This document shows, in pieces, positions 6,027 through 13,213 of a DNA stretch of 21,161 nt (within the stretch, counting starts at the first letter, position 1; each line of letters starts with the position of its first letter). Made by a program: the position numbers and the translations under genes. The notes below the pieces were generated by a model, which worked only from the letters and a program-made list of their open reading frames with translations, was not told the DNA's origin and searched no databases. This DNA comes from Draconibacterium sp. (lineage in GTDB: Bacteria; Bacteroidota; Bacteroidia; Bacteroidales; Prolixibacteraceae): the NCBI GenBank assembly GCA_027011835.1, contig JALUZN010000363.1, forward strand, positions 1-21,161, written 5' to 3'.

Positions 6027-6179
6027 CTCAATCCAGATAGATTTTCGGGAAATTAGGCGAAGTTATTTTTGTTCATAGCGAAGCGAAAAACTGCGTTGTA
6101 ACAGGTTACTACAATGTTTTTCGATGAAGCTAAGGACAAAAAGAACAAGCATAAAAACCGAAAAGCTATTTGGTTTGAG
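6027..6179 (-). repeat. 153-bp hairpin element, copy B (inverted relative to copy A)
   Basis: The arms at 6027-6049 (CTCAATCC...TTTTCGGG) and 6158-6179 (CCGAAAAGC...GGTTTGAG) are complementary at 19 of 22 positions, and the pairing extends outward as ATA/TAT. The middle stem GTTATTTTTGTTC (6062-6074) pairs with GGACAAAAAGAAC (6134-6146) at 11 of 13 positions. The core stem CGAAAAAC (6084-6091) pairs with GTTTTTCG (6116-6123), with GTAAC/GTTAC near the tip. Its reverse complement matches copy A at 37 of 49 ungapped positions on one end and 21 of 23 on the other, but the core sequences differ while both remain self-complementary. Confidence 0.8.
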
Positions 6180-6226
6180 TATTTAAACGGAAAGCACGGC
6201 CGCCTGCCAAAAAAACAATAGATTGT

Positions 6227-6253
6227 TGCAACATTTTTTTACCTTGTACAGTC
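6227..6253 (+). promoter_or_regulatory. ECF-type promoter of the sigma factor gene
   Basis: The same 27 bases as at 5799-5825, here facing right. The -35-like TGCAAC is at 6227-6232, a T-rich spacer follows, and the CAGTC is at 6249-6253. The ATG is at 6267, so the leader is under about 10 bases. A palindrome, AACAAT-AG-ATTGTT (6214-6227), abuts the -35 on this copy only and could be an operator. The placement predicts autoregulation. Confidence 0.65.
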
Positions 6254-6266
6254 TGATGTTGTAGCT

Positions 6267-6848
6267 ATGAATGATGCCGAACTGGTTGAACAGATAATTG
6301 CGGGGAACAACAATGCGTTTCGATACCTGGTTGCGAAATACCAGCGGCTGGTGGCGCACGTTGTTGGGCGTATTGTTGGGCGGAAAGATGAGGTGGAAGA
6401 TATTTGTCAGGAGGTGTTTATTAAGGTTTTCAGGAAGGCGAAACGGTTTCGGGGCGAGTCGCGGCTTTCGACATGGATTGCTACAATAGCATACAATACA
6501 GCTATTTCGCATGTTCGGAAGAAGGTGCGGCGAGGCGAGCAGTCGTACGACGATAATCCGCTGCTGATAGGAAAAGAAACCGATGGCGGTGCAACGCACA
6601 AAGTGATTGAAAAAGAGGAGGCAAAGAAATTTTTGCTTGCGGCAATTGAGGAGCTGCCGGTGAATTACAGGGCGGTTTTAACGCTGTTTCATTTAGAGGA
6701 GTTTTCGTATAAAGAAATTGAGGAGATTACGGGAATGCCGGAGGGAACAGTAAAAAGTTACCTGTCGAGGGCGCGGAAATTATTAAAAGCGAAATTGGAG
6801 AAAGTGGTAAAGTCGGAAAAAACTAATATTTTTGTTGATTATGCGTAA
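6267..6848 (+). CDS. ECF subfamily RNA polymerase sigma factor
   Basis: A 193-residue sigma-70-family protein limited to regions 2 and 4, as in extracytoplasmic-function sigma factors. Region 2 (about 20-86) has FRYLVAKYQRLV, the DVEDICQEVFIKVF-like core-binding stretch (here starting DEVEDICQEV, 41-50) and FRGESRLSTWIATIAYN. Region 4 (about 120-173) has LPVNYRAVLTL and the helix-turn-helix FSYKEIEEITGMPEGTVKSY, which would read the -35 element. The stop overlaps the next start (ATGCGTAA). The promoter directly upstream is duplicated in front of the divergent DUF6249-like gene, so autoregulation plus control of that gene is predicted. The inducing signal is unknown. Confidence 0.93.
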   Translation: MNDAELVEQIIAGNNNAFRYLVAKYQRLVAHVVGRIVGRKDEVEDICQEVFIKVFRKAKRFRGESRLSTWIATIAYNTAISHVRKKVRRGEQSYDDNPLLIGKETDGGATHKVIEKEEAKKFLLAAIEELPVNYRAVLTLFHLEEFSYKEIEEITGMPEGTVKSYLSRARKLLKAKLEKVVKSEKTNIFVDYA

Positions 6849-7218
6849 AGAGGAGAATTTTAACGATGTGGAGAAACTGGTTGACGAAGCTTTAATTGCC
6901 GAACCGGGGTTTTTATTATCTGACAGTTTTGCCGATTTGGTTGCGCAAAAGGTTTCGAGAAAATTTGCGTGGCAACAATATTTACACGAGTTTCTGATTT
7001 ATTTGGGTGTGTTTGTTGGTGCCGGCGTGGTTTGGGCAGCTATGTCGTTTATTTTTTTTGGTGCCGACTGGCATGTGTGGCTCGACTTTGCGGTTTCGAA
7101 TGCCGCAATTATTCTGGGAATAAATATAATTGTTGTGTTTGTTCTGTTTGCCGACCGGGTGTTGTTGCGCTATTTCCTTTTTCGTGCTGAAACTGGAAAT
7201 GGTTTAAGTAAATATTGA
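6841..7218 (+). CDS. Small membrane protein, probable partner or anti-sigma of the ECF factor
   Basis: A 125-residue protein with a charged, cytosolic N-terminal 48 residues (MRKEENFNDVEKLVDEAL...) and two membrane segments at about 51-73 and 84-104. It has no cysteine, so it lacks the zinc-binding HxxxCxxC anti-sigma motif. Its ATG overlaps the sigma stop by 8 bases, indicating translational coupling. A membrane protein with a short cytosolic head co-translated with an ECF sigma is the classic position of an anti-sigma or sensor, and that is the basis for the call; no family was recognised. A TTG nine bases earlier is also possible as start, but the ATG is preferred. Confidence 0.7.
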   Translation: MRKEENFNDVEKLVDEALIAEPGFLLSDSFADLVAQKVSRKFAWQQYLHEFLIYLGVFVGAGVVWAAMSFIFFGADWHVWLDFAVSNAAIILGINIIVVFVLFADRVLLRYFLFRAETGNGLSKY

Positions 7219-7253
7219 TTTCGATTTGACTTTAAACAGGACTTCTTATAAAA

Positions 7254-7276
7254 CCCGAAAAACTATTTGGATTGAA
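7254..7276 (+). repeat. Solo arm of the 153-155 bp hairpin element
   Basis: CCCGAAAAACTATTTGGATTG followed by AA matches the copy A/B arm at about 21 of 23 positions (using W at the variable sites). No second arm is found 130 bases away on either side. It sits in the loop of an 8-bp inverted repeat, TTCTTATA (7243-7250) with TATAAGAA (7294-7301), between two convergent genes. It may be a deletion remnant. Confidence 0.55.
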
Positions 7277-7292
7277 AACAATATTGCTTGCG

Positions 7293-9413
7293 CTATAAGA
7301 AATCGAAAAAATAGCGACTTACTTTTTCCATTAAATGTAAACGATCGATGCCGCTAACATTGTGCGGATGTGTAGGATACGCAAAAAAATCGACCTGTTT
7401 ATTTTGCTCTATACAGGCACGTAAGAATTTCATACTGTGTTGCATAACCACTGTTTTGTCTTGCACACCGTGTATTAGCATCAGTTTTCCACTCAGGTTA
7501 GAAACATAATTGGTCATATTCGAATTTTTATATCCTTCAGGATTTTCCTGCGGCATATCCATGTACCGCTCGCCATACATTATTTCGTACATGCTCCAGT
7601 CGACAACGGGACCACCGGCCACACCAACTTTAAATGTCTCGGGGTGGCGCAACATTAAATTCAGCGTCATAAATCCTCCGAAACTCCACCCGTGAACTCC
7701 TATCCGGTCGACATTGACAAAAGGCAACGATTTCAGGTATTCAATTCCCTGCATCTGATCTTCGGTTTCGAGCACGCCGAGTTGCCGGTGCACTGCTGTT
7801 TCGAAATCGCGCCCGCGGTTATTTGTACCGCGTCCGTCGAGAGTAAAAGCAATGTATCCCTGCGAAGCCATATAATATTGCCACCAGCGAGCACCGTTGT
7901 GCCAACCGCTGTTTACGAGCTGCGAATGTGGACCGCCGTATACATAAACCACCACCGGATATTTTTTTTCAGGGTCGAAATTTACAGGTTTTATTAAGCG
8001 AGCATATAAATCGGTTTTGCCGTCTTTCGTTTTTAATTTCACTAAACTGTTTTCGCCAAGATTGTAATTCTTCAGCGGGTCGCCGGCAGTATGCAGGTTG
8101 CGTATAATTTTCCCTTTTGCCGAAATTAAATCTACTTTACCGGGAACAGCAGTAGCATTCCAAAAATCAATAATATTACCGGCTTCGGTGCTAAGAATTC
8201 CCCGATGCATTCCTTTTTCGGGAGTGAGGCGCACTATTTTTCCACTCTTAATTTCAACCTTATAAATATTGTTTTCAATGGGACTGTCTTTTGTGGCTTG
8301 CACAAATACATTTTTCTCTTTTGGGTCGAACCCGAGAATTGAGGTTACTTCCCACTCTCCTTTTGTAATTTGTTTAATAAGAACACCATCGGTATTGTAT
8401 TTATAAATATGAAACCACCCATCTTTTCGGCTCAAATAATAAAACTCTTTTTCGTTTACTTTAGAGAACTGAATTGGGAAAAGCGGTTCGACATATTTAT
8501 CCGATTTTTCTTCGAAGAGCGTTTTTACTTTTTCGCCCGTTGCCACACGATAGCAGTTTAACTGCATATAATTTTGTTCACGATTTAGTTCGGCCATATA
8601 AATATCCTCTTCGTTTGGTGACCACGCCACATTGGTAAGAAAATGGTCGAGCGGCTTTCCGGTTTTCAGAAATATGGTTTTTCCGGTTTTTATGTTGTAA
8701 ACTCCCAGTGTTACATGATGGCTCGCCATTCCGGCCATTGGATATTTTACCGGTTTCGGTTCGGCTTCGCGTGCCATAAAATCGACAAGCGGATAGTCGC
8801 GAACCATAGACTCGTCTTTCCGATAAAAAGCAATAAAGTTGCCTTTGGGCGAATTAAAAATACCGTTAGTTATTCCAAACTCATTCCGGTGTACCGACTG
8901 GCCATTTACAATTCCGTTGCCTCCGTCGGAGGTAATTTGGACTATTTCGCCGTTTTGGAATGCAACAAACAAATTGTTGCCCTCGGTAAACGAAATAAAT
9001 TTTCCTGCTGCATTAAACACAGCGTTCGCCGCAGTTTTGGGTAATTCTATTTTATATTTCAGTTGCTTGTTAACTCCATCAACAACAAAATAAGTATCGG
9101 GTGTTTTCACTAAAATATCGGAACTGTTTAACCACTTATATCTTGGAAAACGTGAAAAGTTAGCGCCGGTAATTTCACTCAGTTCATCGGCAGTTAAGAG
9201 TGCTTTTTTATCGCCCTTTTTAACGGTTTCAGCCCAGAGTGTTTTCTCGCTGACAAATGTATAAACGGTATTCGTTTGCCAGGCTACACCACGCAAAGTA
9301 GAAGGCCGCAAAGAGGTATATCTTCCCTGAATGGCATCTTTTAAACTCATTTCGGTTTGTTGCGCAGCAGCAATTTGGGCAACCAGAATAAACAGAATTA
9401 CAAAACGTTTCAC
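7293..9413 (-). CDS. Secreted S9-family prolyl peptidase (DPP IV-like)
   Basis: The enzyme belongs to the prolyl oligopeptidase family S9B and should release X-Pro or X-Ala dipeptides from peptide N-termini outside the cytoplasm. An N-terminal signal peptide (KRFVILFILVAQIAAAQ) is followed by a DPP IV-type beta-propeller to about residue 440, including FYRKDESM, where DPP IV enzymes place the substrate-amine-binding Glu. The alpha/beta-hydrolase domain carries VVVYVYGGPHSQ, the nucleophile GWSFGGF (Ser577), the acid in HGVQDKT (Asp652) and the His in THPHN (His684). At 706 residues it is complete. The start is a GTG at 9413; the next in-frame ATG would delete the signal peptide. It stands alone, convergent with the sigma operon. 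Confidence 0.93.
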   Translation of the reverse strand: MKRFVILFILVAQIAAAQQTEMSLKDAIQGRYTSLRPSTLRGVAWQTNTVYTFVSEKTLWAETVKKGDKKALLTADELSEITGANFSRFPRYKWLNSSDILVKTPDTYFVVDGVNKQLKYKIELPKTAANAVFNAAGKFISFTEGNNLFVAFQNGEIVQITSDGGNGIVNGQSVHRNEFGITNGIFNSPKGNFIAFYRKDESMVRDYPLVDFMAREAEPKPVKYPMAGMASHHVTLGVYNIKTGKTIFLKTGKPLDHFLTNVAWSPNEEDIYMAELNREQNYMQLNCYRVATGEKVKTLFEEKSDKYVEPLFPIQFSKVNEKEFYYLSRKDGWFHIYKYNTDGVLIKQITKGEWEVTSILGFDPKEKNVFVQATKDSPIENNIYKVEIKSGKIVRLTPEKGMHRGILSTEAGNIIDFWNATAVPGKVDLISAKGKIIRNLHTAGDPLKNYNLGENSLVKLKTKDGKTDLYARLIKPVNFDPEKKYPVVVYVYGGPHSQLVNSGWHNGARWWQYYMASQGYIAFTLDGRGTNNRGRDFETAVHRQLGVLETEDQMQGIEYLKSLPFVNVDRIGVHGWSFGGFMTLNLMLRHPETFKVGVAGGPVVDWSMYEIMYGERYMDMPQENPEGYKNSNMTNYVSNLSGKLMLIHGVQDKTVVMQHSMKFLRACIEQNKQVDFFAYPTHPHNVSGIDRLHLMEKVSRYFFDFL

Positions 9414-9524
9414 AGTAGTATTTTTTAATTAAACATTTATAAGGCGAAAGTAGTACGAAAGTTGAAAAAAACAAATGACAGTTCATATCAGATTAAAACG
9501 AACCTATCGAATTGTTCGCGACAC

Positions 9525-9569
9525 GTTAAACAGATTAAGTATTTACAGGTTAAACAGATTGCGTATTTA
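9525..9569. repeat. Two 21-bp direct repeats, 24-bp spacing
   Basis: GTTAAACAGATTAAGTATTT followed by A (9525-9545) recurs as GTTAAACAGATTGCGTATTT followed by A (9549-9569), with 19 of 21 positions identical. The 24-bp period is a little over two helical turns. It lies between two divergent genes, so it could be a tandem binding site or a simple duplication. Confidence 0.6.
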
Positions 9570-9649
9570 ATTAACAATTGTGAATAGTAATCGTTAAAAA
9601 ACAAACTTAAAAGTTCCTTATATTTTTCTTTCCACCTAATCAAAATTAG

Positions 9650-9657
9650 TACTTTTG
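9650..9657 (+). promoter_or_regulatory. Predicted -7 element of dnaB
   Basis: TACTTTTG is an exact TAnnTTTG, 20 bases before the dnaB ATG at 9678. The matching -33 region is T-rich (TTTTTCTTTCC) and not a clear TTTG. Confidence 0.5.
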
Positions 9658-9677
9658 GATTCTCTATTACAAAAAAT

Positions 9678-11201
9678 ATGGCTGAAAAGAAAAAAACCAA
9701 TTCACAAATTAGTATCGACCAGATAAACGCTCAATACGGCAAGCTTCCACCACAGGCTATTGATGTGGAAGAGGCCGTTTTAGGTGCATTAATGCTCGAG
9801 CGCGACGCTTACATAACCGTTGCCGACATTATTGACACACCCAGTTTTTACAAAGAAGAGCATCAGAAAATATTCGATGCCATTAAAAAACTCTCGGGGA
9901 AAGAGAAACCGGTTGACCTTTTAATGGTTACGCAAGAGTTAAAAGACCGCGAACAGTTAGACGAAATTGGCGGACCGGGTTATATTGCACAGTTAACAAG
10001 CCGGGTGGCCTCGGCAGCGCATACCGAGTTTCACGCACGAATTATTGCGCAAAAATTTATTCAGCGCGAACTAATTAGGGTCTCCTCCGAAATTCAATCC
10101 AAATCATACGACGATACCATTGATGTTGACGATTTAATTGACTTCTCCGAATCGTCGTTATTTAAAGTTGCCGAGGGAAACATAAAAAAAGAGACCCGCC
10201 CAATAAAACCGGTTTTAGTCGAAGCCATTCAGCAAATAGAAAAAGCCCGTAACCAAAAAGATGGATTGAGCGGTGTTCCGTCGGGTTTTACCGGCCTCGA
10301 CCGAATTACATCGGGCTGGCAGCGCACCGATTTAATTATTATTGCAGCCCGCCCGGCAATGGGAAAAACAGCTTTTGTTCTTTCAATGGCGCGTAACATT
10401 GCCGTCGACCACAATCGTCCGGTGGCAATATTTTCGCTCGAGATGTCGTCAATTCAGTTGGTTAACCGACTCATATCGGCAGAGACTGAGTTGGGTGCCG
10501 AAAAAATAAAAACAGGCCGACTGGAAGAGTACGAGTGGCAACAACTTAACCAAAGAATTAAAGCGCTGGATAATGCACCGCTTTTTATCGACGACACACC
10601 GGCACTCTCTATTTTTGAGTTAAGAGCAAAATGCCGCCGGTTAAAAATGCAATACGATATTCAAATAATAATTGTAGACTACCTGCAGTTAATGACTGCC
10701 GGAACCGATACACGCGGCAGCCGCGAGCAGGAGGTGAGTATGATATCGCGCTCGTTAAAAGCCATTGCAAAAGAGCTCGATGTACCGATTATTGCACTTT
10801 CGCAGCTCAACCGCTCGGTAGAATCGCGCGAGGGAAAACGTCCGCAACTTTCCGATTTGCGCGAGTCGGGAGCAATTGAACAAGATGCCGATATTGTTAC
10901 TTTTATTCACCGACCCGAATATTTTGGAATGACCGAAGACGATTCAGGAAACTCGCTTTTGGGAGTTGCCGAAATTATTATTGCCAAGCACCGTAACGGT
11001 GCAACCGCCGATGTTCATTTACGATTCAAAAAAGAGCTGGCCAAATTTAGCGATATGGAGACACAATTTGATTCGGGATTTGGTGGCGAAGCAAAAACAT
11101 TTAGCTCGAAAATGAATGACGACGAAGAAGCTGCTGCCGGAATATCGAGCAATAACAATTTCGATAACCAAAAGACTAAAACTTCCGATACTCCGTTTTA
11201 A
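9678..11201 (+). CDS. dnaB: Replicative DNA helicase DnaB
   Basis: The hexameric helicase that unwinds DNA at the replication fork and interacts with primase. The N-terminal DnaB domain spans about 18-120 (PPQAIDVEEAVLGALMLE). The RecA-type ATPase has Walker A ARPAMGKTAF (Lys230) and Walker B IIIVDYLQLM (Asp334), plus PIIALSQLNRSVESR and the arginine-finger region FIHRPEYFG. The 507 residues include a longer acidic, Asn-rich C-terminal tail (MNDDEEAAAGISSNNN) than Escherichia coli DnaB (471 residues). No intein interrupts the ATP-binding loop, a frequent insertion site in this gene. Six bases separate its stop from the next gene, so the two are probably cotranscribed. Confidence 0.97.
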   Translation: MAEKKKTNSQISIDQINAQYGKLPPQAIDVEEAVLGALMLERDAYITVADIIDTPSFYKEEHQKIFDAIKKLSGKEKPVDLLMVTQELKDREQLDEIGGPGYIAQLTSRVASAAHTEFHARIIAQKFIQRELIRVSSEIQSKSYDDTIDVDDLIDFSESSLFKVAEGNIKKETRPIKPVLVEAIQQIEKARNQKDGLSGVPSGFTGLDRITSGWQRTDLIIIAARPAMGKTAFVLSMARNIAVDHNRPVAIFSLEMSSIQLVNRLISAETELGAEKIKTGRLEEYEWQQLNQRIKALDNAPLFIDDTPALSIFELRAKCRRLKMQYDIQIIIVDYLQLMTAGTDTRGSREQEVSMISRSLKAIAKELDVPIIALSQLNRSVESREGKRPQLSDLRESGAIEQDADIVTFIHRPEYFGMTEDDSGNSLLGVAEIIIAKHRNGATADVHLRFKKELAKFSDMETQFDSGFGGEAKTFSSKMNDDEEAAAGISSNNNFDNQKTKTSDTPF

Positions 11202-11207
11202 CAACCA

Positions 11208-12491
11208 ATGAAGAGAACAAATATGAATTTATATCGAATAAAAATATTCTTTGTTTTTATTGTTCTTCTTCTCTCTTTCGAAGCGAGGAGTATGTACATT
11301 TTAATTCCGATGGACGACAGTCAGAAAGACCATTTAAAAGCTTATGGAATTGCATACTGGGCACTTGAAAAGAGTGTTGAAGTAAAATGGTTATTGAATT
11401 ATCGAGGGGGGAGTTTTCTTGTTCAGCAATATCCTGAAATTGAGAATGAGTGTACAATTCGAGGAGTAAGTTTCGAGTCGATTACCGATGCGCAAACGTC
11501 GGCTATTTTAAATGAAATTGCAAAACCCGATGTAAATATGGATGCCGTAGCCATGAATAAAGCGCCAAAAATTGCCGTTTATTCTCCGCCCAACAAACAA
11601 CCCTGGGACGATGCCGTTACATTGGTTCTTACCTATGCCGAAATTCCGTACGATATTGTTTACGACGAAGAGATTTTAGATGGAAAACTCAGCGAATACG
11701 ACTGGCTACACCTGCACCACGAAGATTTTACCGGGCAGCATGGAAAGTTCTGGCGGGTCTATCAACACACTCCCTGGTATCAGGAGGAGGTGAGGAATGA
11801 TCGTGAATTGGCCAAAAACCTTGGTTTTTTAAAAGTGTCGGAATTGAAATCGTTTGTGGTGCAAAAAATAGAGAAATACATAGAGCGGGGTGGTTTTCTA
11901 TTTGCCATGTGTGCTGCTACCGACACATACGACATTGCGATGGCAGCTACCGGAGTAGATATTTGCGCCCCAATGTTCGACGGCGACCCTGCCGATAAAA
12001 ATGCACAGGAGAAACTTGACTTTTCGCGCACGTTGGCTTTCCGCAATTTTAAACTCGAAGAGAGCCCGTATGTTTACGAGTTTTCGGATATTGATGCAAC
12101 AAATACCCGAAAAGTAGCACGCGAAAACGACTACTTTACACTTTTCGATTTCTCGGCAAAATGGGATCCGATTCCTACGATGCTTTGTCAGAATCATAAA
12201 AATCTGATAAAAGGGTTTATGGGACAAACAACAGCTTTTAGGAAAGAGGTAATTAAACCCAATGTTTTAATTATGGGCGAAAACAAACCGGCTCACGAAG
12301 CACGTTATATTCATGGCGAAAGAGGAAAAGGATTCTGGACATTTTACGGGGGACACGACCCTGAAGATTACCGGCATCTGGTTGGCGACCCACCTACCGA
12401 TTTAAGCCTGCATCCCAATTCGCCGGGGTACCGTTTAATATTGAATAATGTACTCTTTCCGGCAGCGAAAAAGAAAAAGAGGAAGACGTAA
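11208..12491 (+). CDS. Secreted GATase1-like protein, the Bacteroidetes 'asparagine synthetase B' family (name doubtful)
   Basis: A 427-residue protein with an N-terminal hydrophobic signal (IKIFFVFIVLLLSFEARS), hence exported. It resembles proteins that pipelines in Bacteroidota often label 'asparagine synthetase B' (ILIPMDDSQKDHLKAYGIAYW, LLNYRGGSF). That name is not supported by the sequence: there is no N-terminal catalytic Cys2 glutaminase and no SGGxDS ATP-pyrophosphatase motif. The middle region looks like a class I amidotransferase/ThuA-type flavodoxin fold: KIAVYSPPNKQPWDDAV, then a strand-elbow GGFLFAMCAATD with Cys235. No convincing His/Glu partner is assigned. A second ATG at 11223 is a possible start. 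It follows dnaB closely and is convergent, with a 3-bp gap, to the MORN gene. The function is unknown. Confidence 0.72.
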   Translation: MKRTNMNLYRIKIFFVFIVLLLSFEARSMYILIPMDDSQKDHLKAYGIAYWALEKSVEVKWLLNYRGGSFLVQQYPEIENECTIRGVSFESITDAQTSAILNEIAKPDVNMDAVAMNKAPKIAVYSPPNKQPWDDAVTLVLTYAEIPYDIVYDEEILDGKLSEYDWLHLHHEDFTGQHGKFWRVYQHTPWYQEEVRNDRELAKNLGFLKVSELKSFVVQKIEKYIERGGFLFAMCAATDTYDIAMAATGVDICAPMFDGDPADKNAQEKLDFSRTLAFRNFKLEESPYVYEFSDIDATNTRKVARENDYFTLFDFSAKWDPIPTMLCQNHKNLIKGFMGQTTAFRKEVIKPNVLIMGENKPAHEARYIHGERGKGFWTFYGGHDPEDYRHLVGDPPTDLSLHPNSPGYRLILNNVLFPAAKKKKRKT

Positions 12492-12494
12492 AAA

Positions 12495-13202
12495 TTATTG
12501 ATTCAAATAAATTTCCCAGCGACCTGCAGTAAATAGAATTATTTCGAGACTACAATCTACCGGCACCAACTTTTCAGGTTTATCAATCTGATAATTAAGC
12601 TTTACAGTAACCGGAAATTCTTTAATATTGTCGAAAGCAACCAATGTATTTAGCGAGCGCTTTTTTGTATCTATCCGTTTTCCATCAGATATTTCTGCAT
12701 CCTGAATAACAACAGATTTGTCGGGAGCTCCATGCTGCTGAAAATGAATCCAGACCTGATTTTTAACTGCGGCATCGCGAGTTAAATTCGGGTCAACAAC
12801 ATTAATCCCTTTACTTTTATTTACTTTAAACAACGCTCTCAAATCGTTTGGAACAATTAACGAATCGGCAATCCAGAGACCATAATTCTGGACAACATCG
12901 CCCGATTTAGTTGCTTTGTTAAGCAAACCATAACCATCTTTCAGCCCCTTTTTAAATTTACCAATATAGTTCGACCCGTCGTTATAGGTATAAACACCAA
13001 AACCATTTGGGTATCCTTTTCTAAAATTACCGACATACGAATCGACTCCTTTTGCCGAGCCCTCTCCGTGTGCTAAACCTTTTTTACAATTGCCATTGTA
13101 CTGTCCCTGAAGATTCTTAACTAAAACCTTGCAATTGTATTGCGAAAAGGCGATAGTTACAGAAGCAAAAAAGAGAAAACTTAAAACTGCTAATTTCTTC
13201 AT
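12495..13202 (-). CDS. Exported MORN-repeat protein
   Basis: A 235-residue protein with a signal peptide (MKKLAVLSFLFFASVTIAFS). MORN-type repeats follow at about 35-52 (YNGNCKKGLAHGEGS), 56-77 (YVGNFRKGYPNGFGVYTYNDGS) and 79-97 (YIGKFKKGLKDGYGLLN). The C-terminal half (about 115-235) is a mixed alpha/beta region I do not recognise. MORN repeats usually mediate protein or membrane contacts, so an envelope-located binding or scaffold role is a guess. The chosen ATG gives a clean signal peptide; the frame is open back to a TTG at 13208. It lies 11 bases after the beta-barrel gene and is probably in the same operon, so both products would act in the envelope. Confidence 0.82.
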   Translation of the reverse strand: MKKLAVLSFLFFASVTIAFSQYNCKVLVKNLQGQYNGNCKKGLAHGEGSAKGVDSYVGNFRKGYPNGFGVYTYNDGSNYIGKFKKGLKDGYGLLNKATKSGDVVQNYGLWIADSLIVPNDLRALFKVNKSKGINVVDPNLTRDAAVKNQVWIHFQQHGAPDKSVVIQDAEISDGKRIDTKKRSLNTLVAFDNIKEFPVTVKLNYQIDKPEKLVPVDCSLEIILFTAGRWEIYLNQ

Positions 13203-13213
13203 TTTCAATAGAA

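Larger units (their letters stand above)
5764..6266. other. Divergent control region of the ECF module
   Basis: The 503-bp gap has a symmetric plan: a promoter facing left (5799-5825), a GC-rich block (5826-6023), hairpin element copy B (6027-6179) and the identical promoter facing right (6227-6253). No gene in it is credible. Confidence 0.75.
9414..9677. other. Divergent intergenic region between DPP IV and dnaB
   Basis: AT-rich and without a gene. It contains a 24-bp-spaced direct repeat (9525-9569) and an exact TAnnTTTG element for dnaB (9650-9657). A minus-strand TAAGTTTG (9609-9602) could serve the peptidase, but would give a leader of about 190 bases. Confidence 0.5.

Noticed and set aside
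5756..6031. 91-codon minus-strand open frame across the GC-rich block
   Set aside because: It runs through the predicted ECF promoter and into the start of the DUF6249-like gene, has low-complexity, non-protein-like composition, and is better explained as repeat DNA.
5246..6179. Autonomous insertion sequence
   Set aside because: The inverted-repeat ends look mobile-element-like, but no transposase or fragment of one lies between or beside them and no target-site duplication is evident.
5407..7218. ECF sigma/anti-sigma pair as a regulator of the SusCD operon
   Set aside because: The genes are separated by more than 8 kb, the anti-sigma-like protein has no FecR-type domain, and this SusC has no STN domain.
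7202..7237. Terminator for the sigma operon (GTTTAAGT/ACTTTAAAC)
   Set aside because: The stem is short and AT-rich with a bulge and has no T-tract, so it is not a convincing intrinsic terminator.
8643..9044. 133-codon plus-strand frame inside the peptidase gene
   Set aside because: Shadow of the S9 peptidase propeller, which has continuous coding signal and family motifs on the minus strand.
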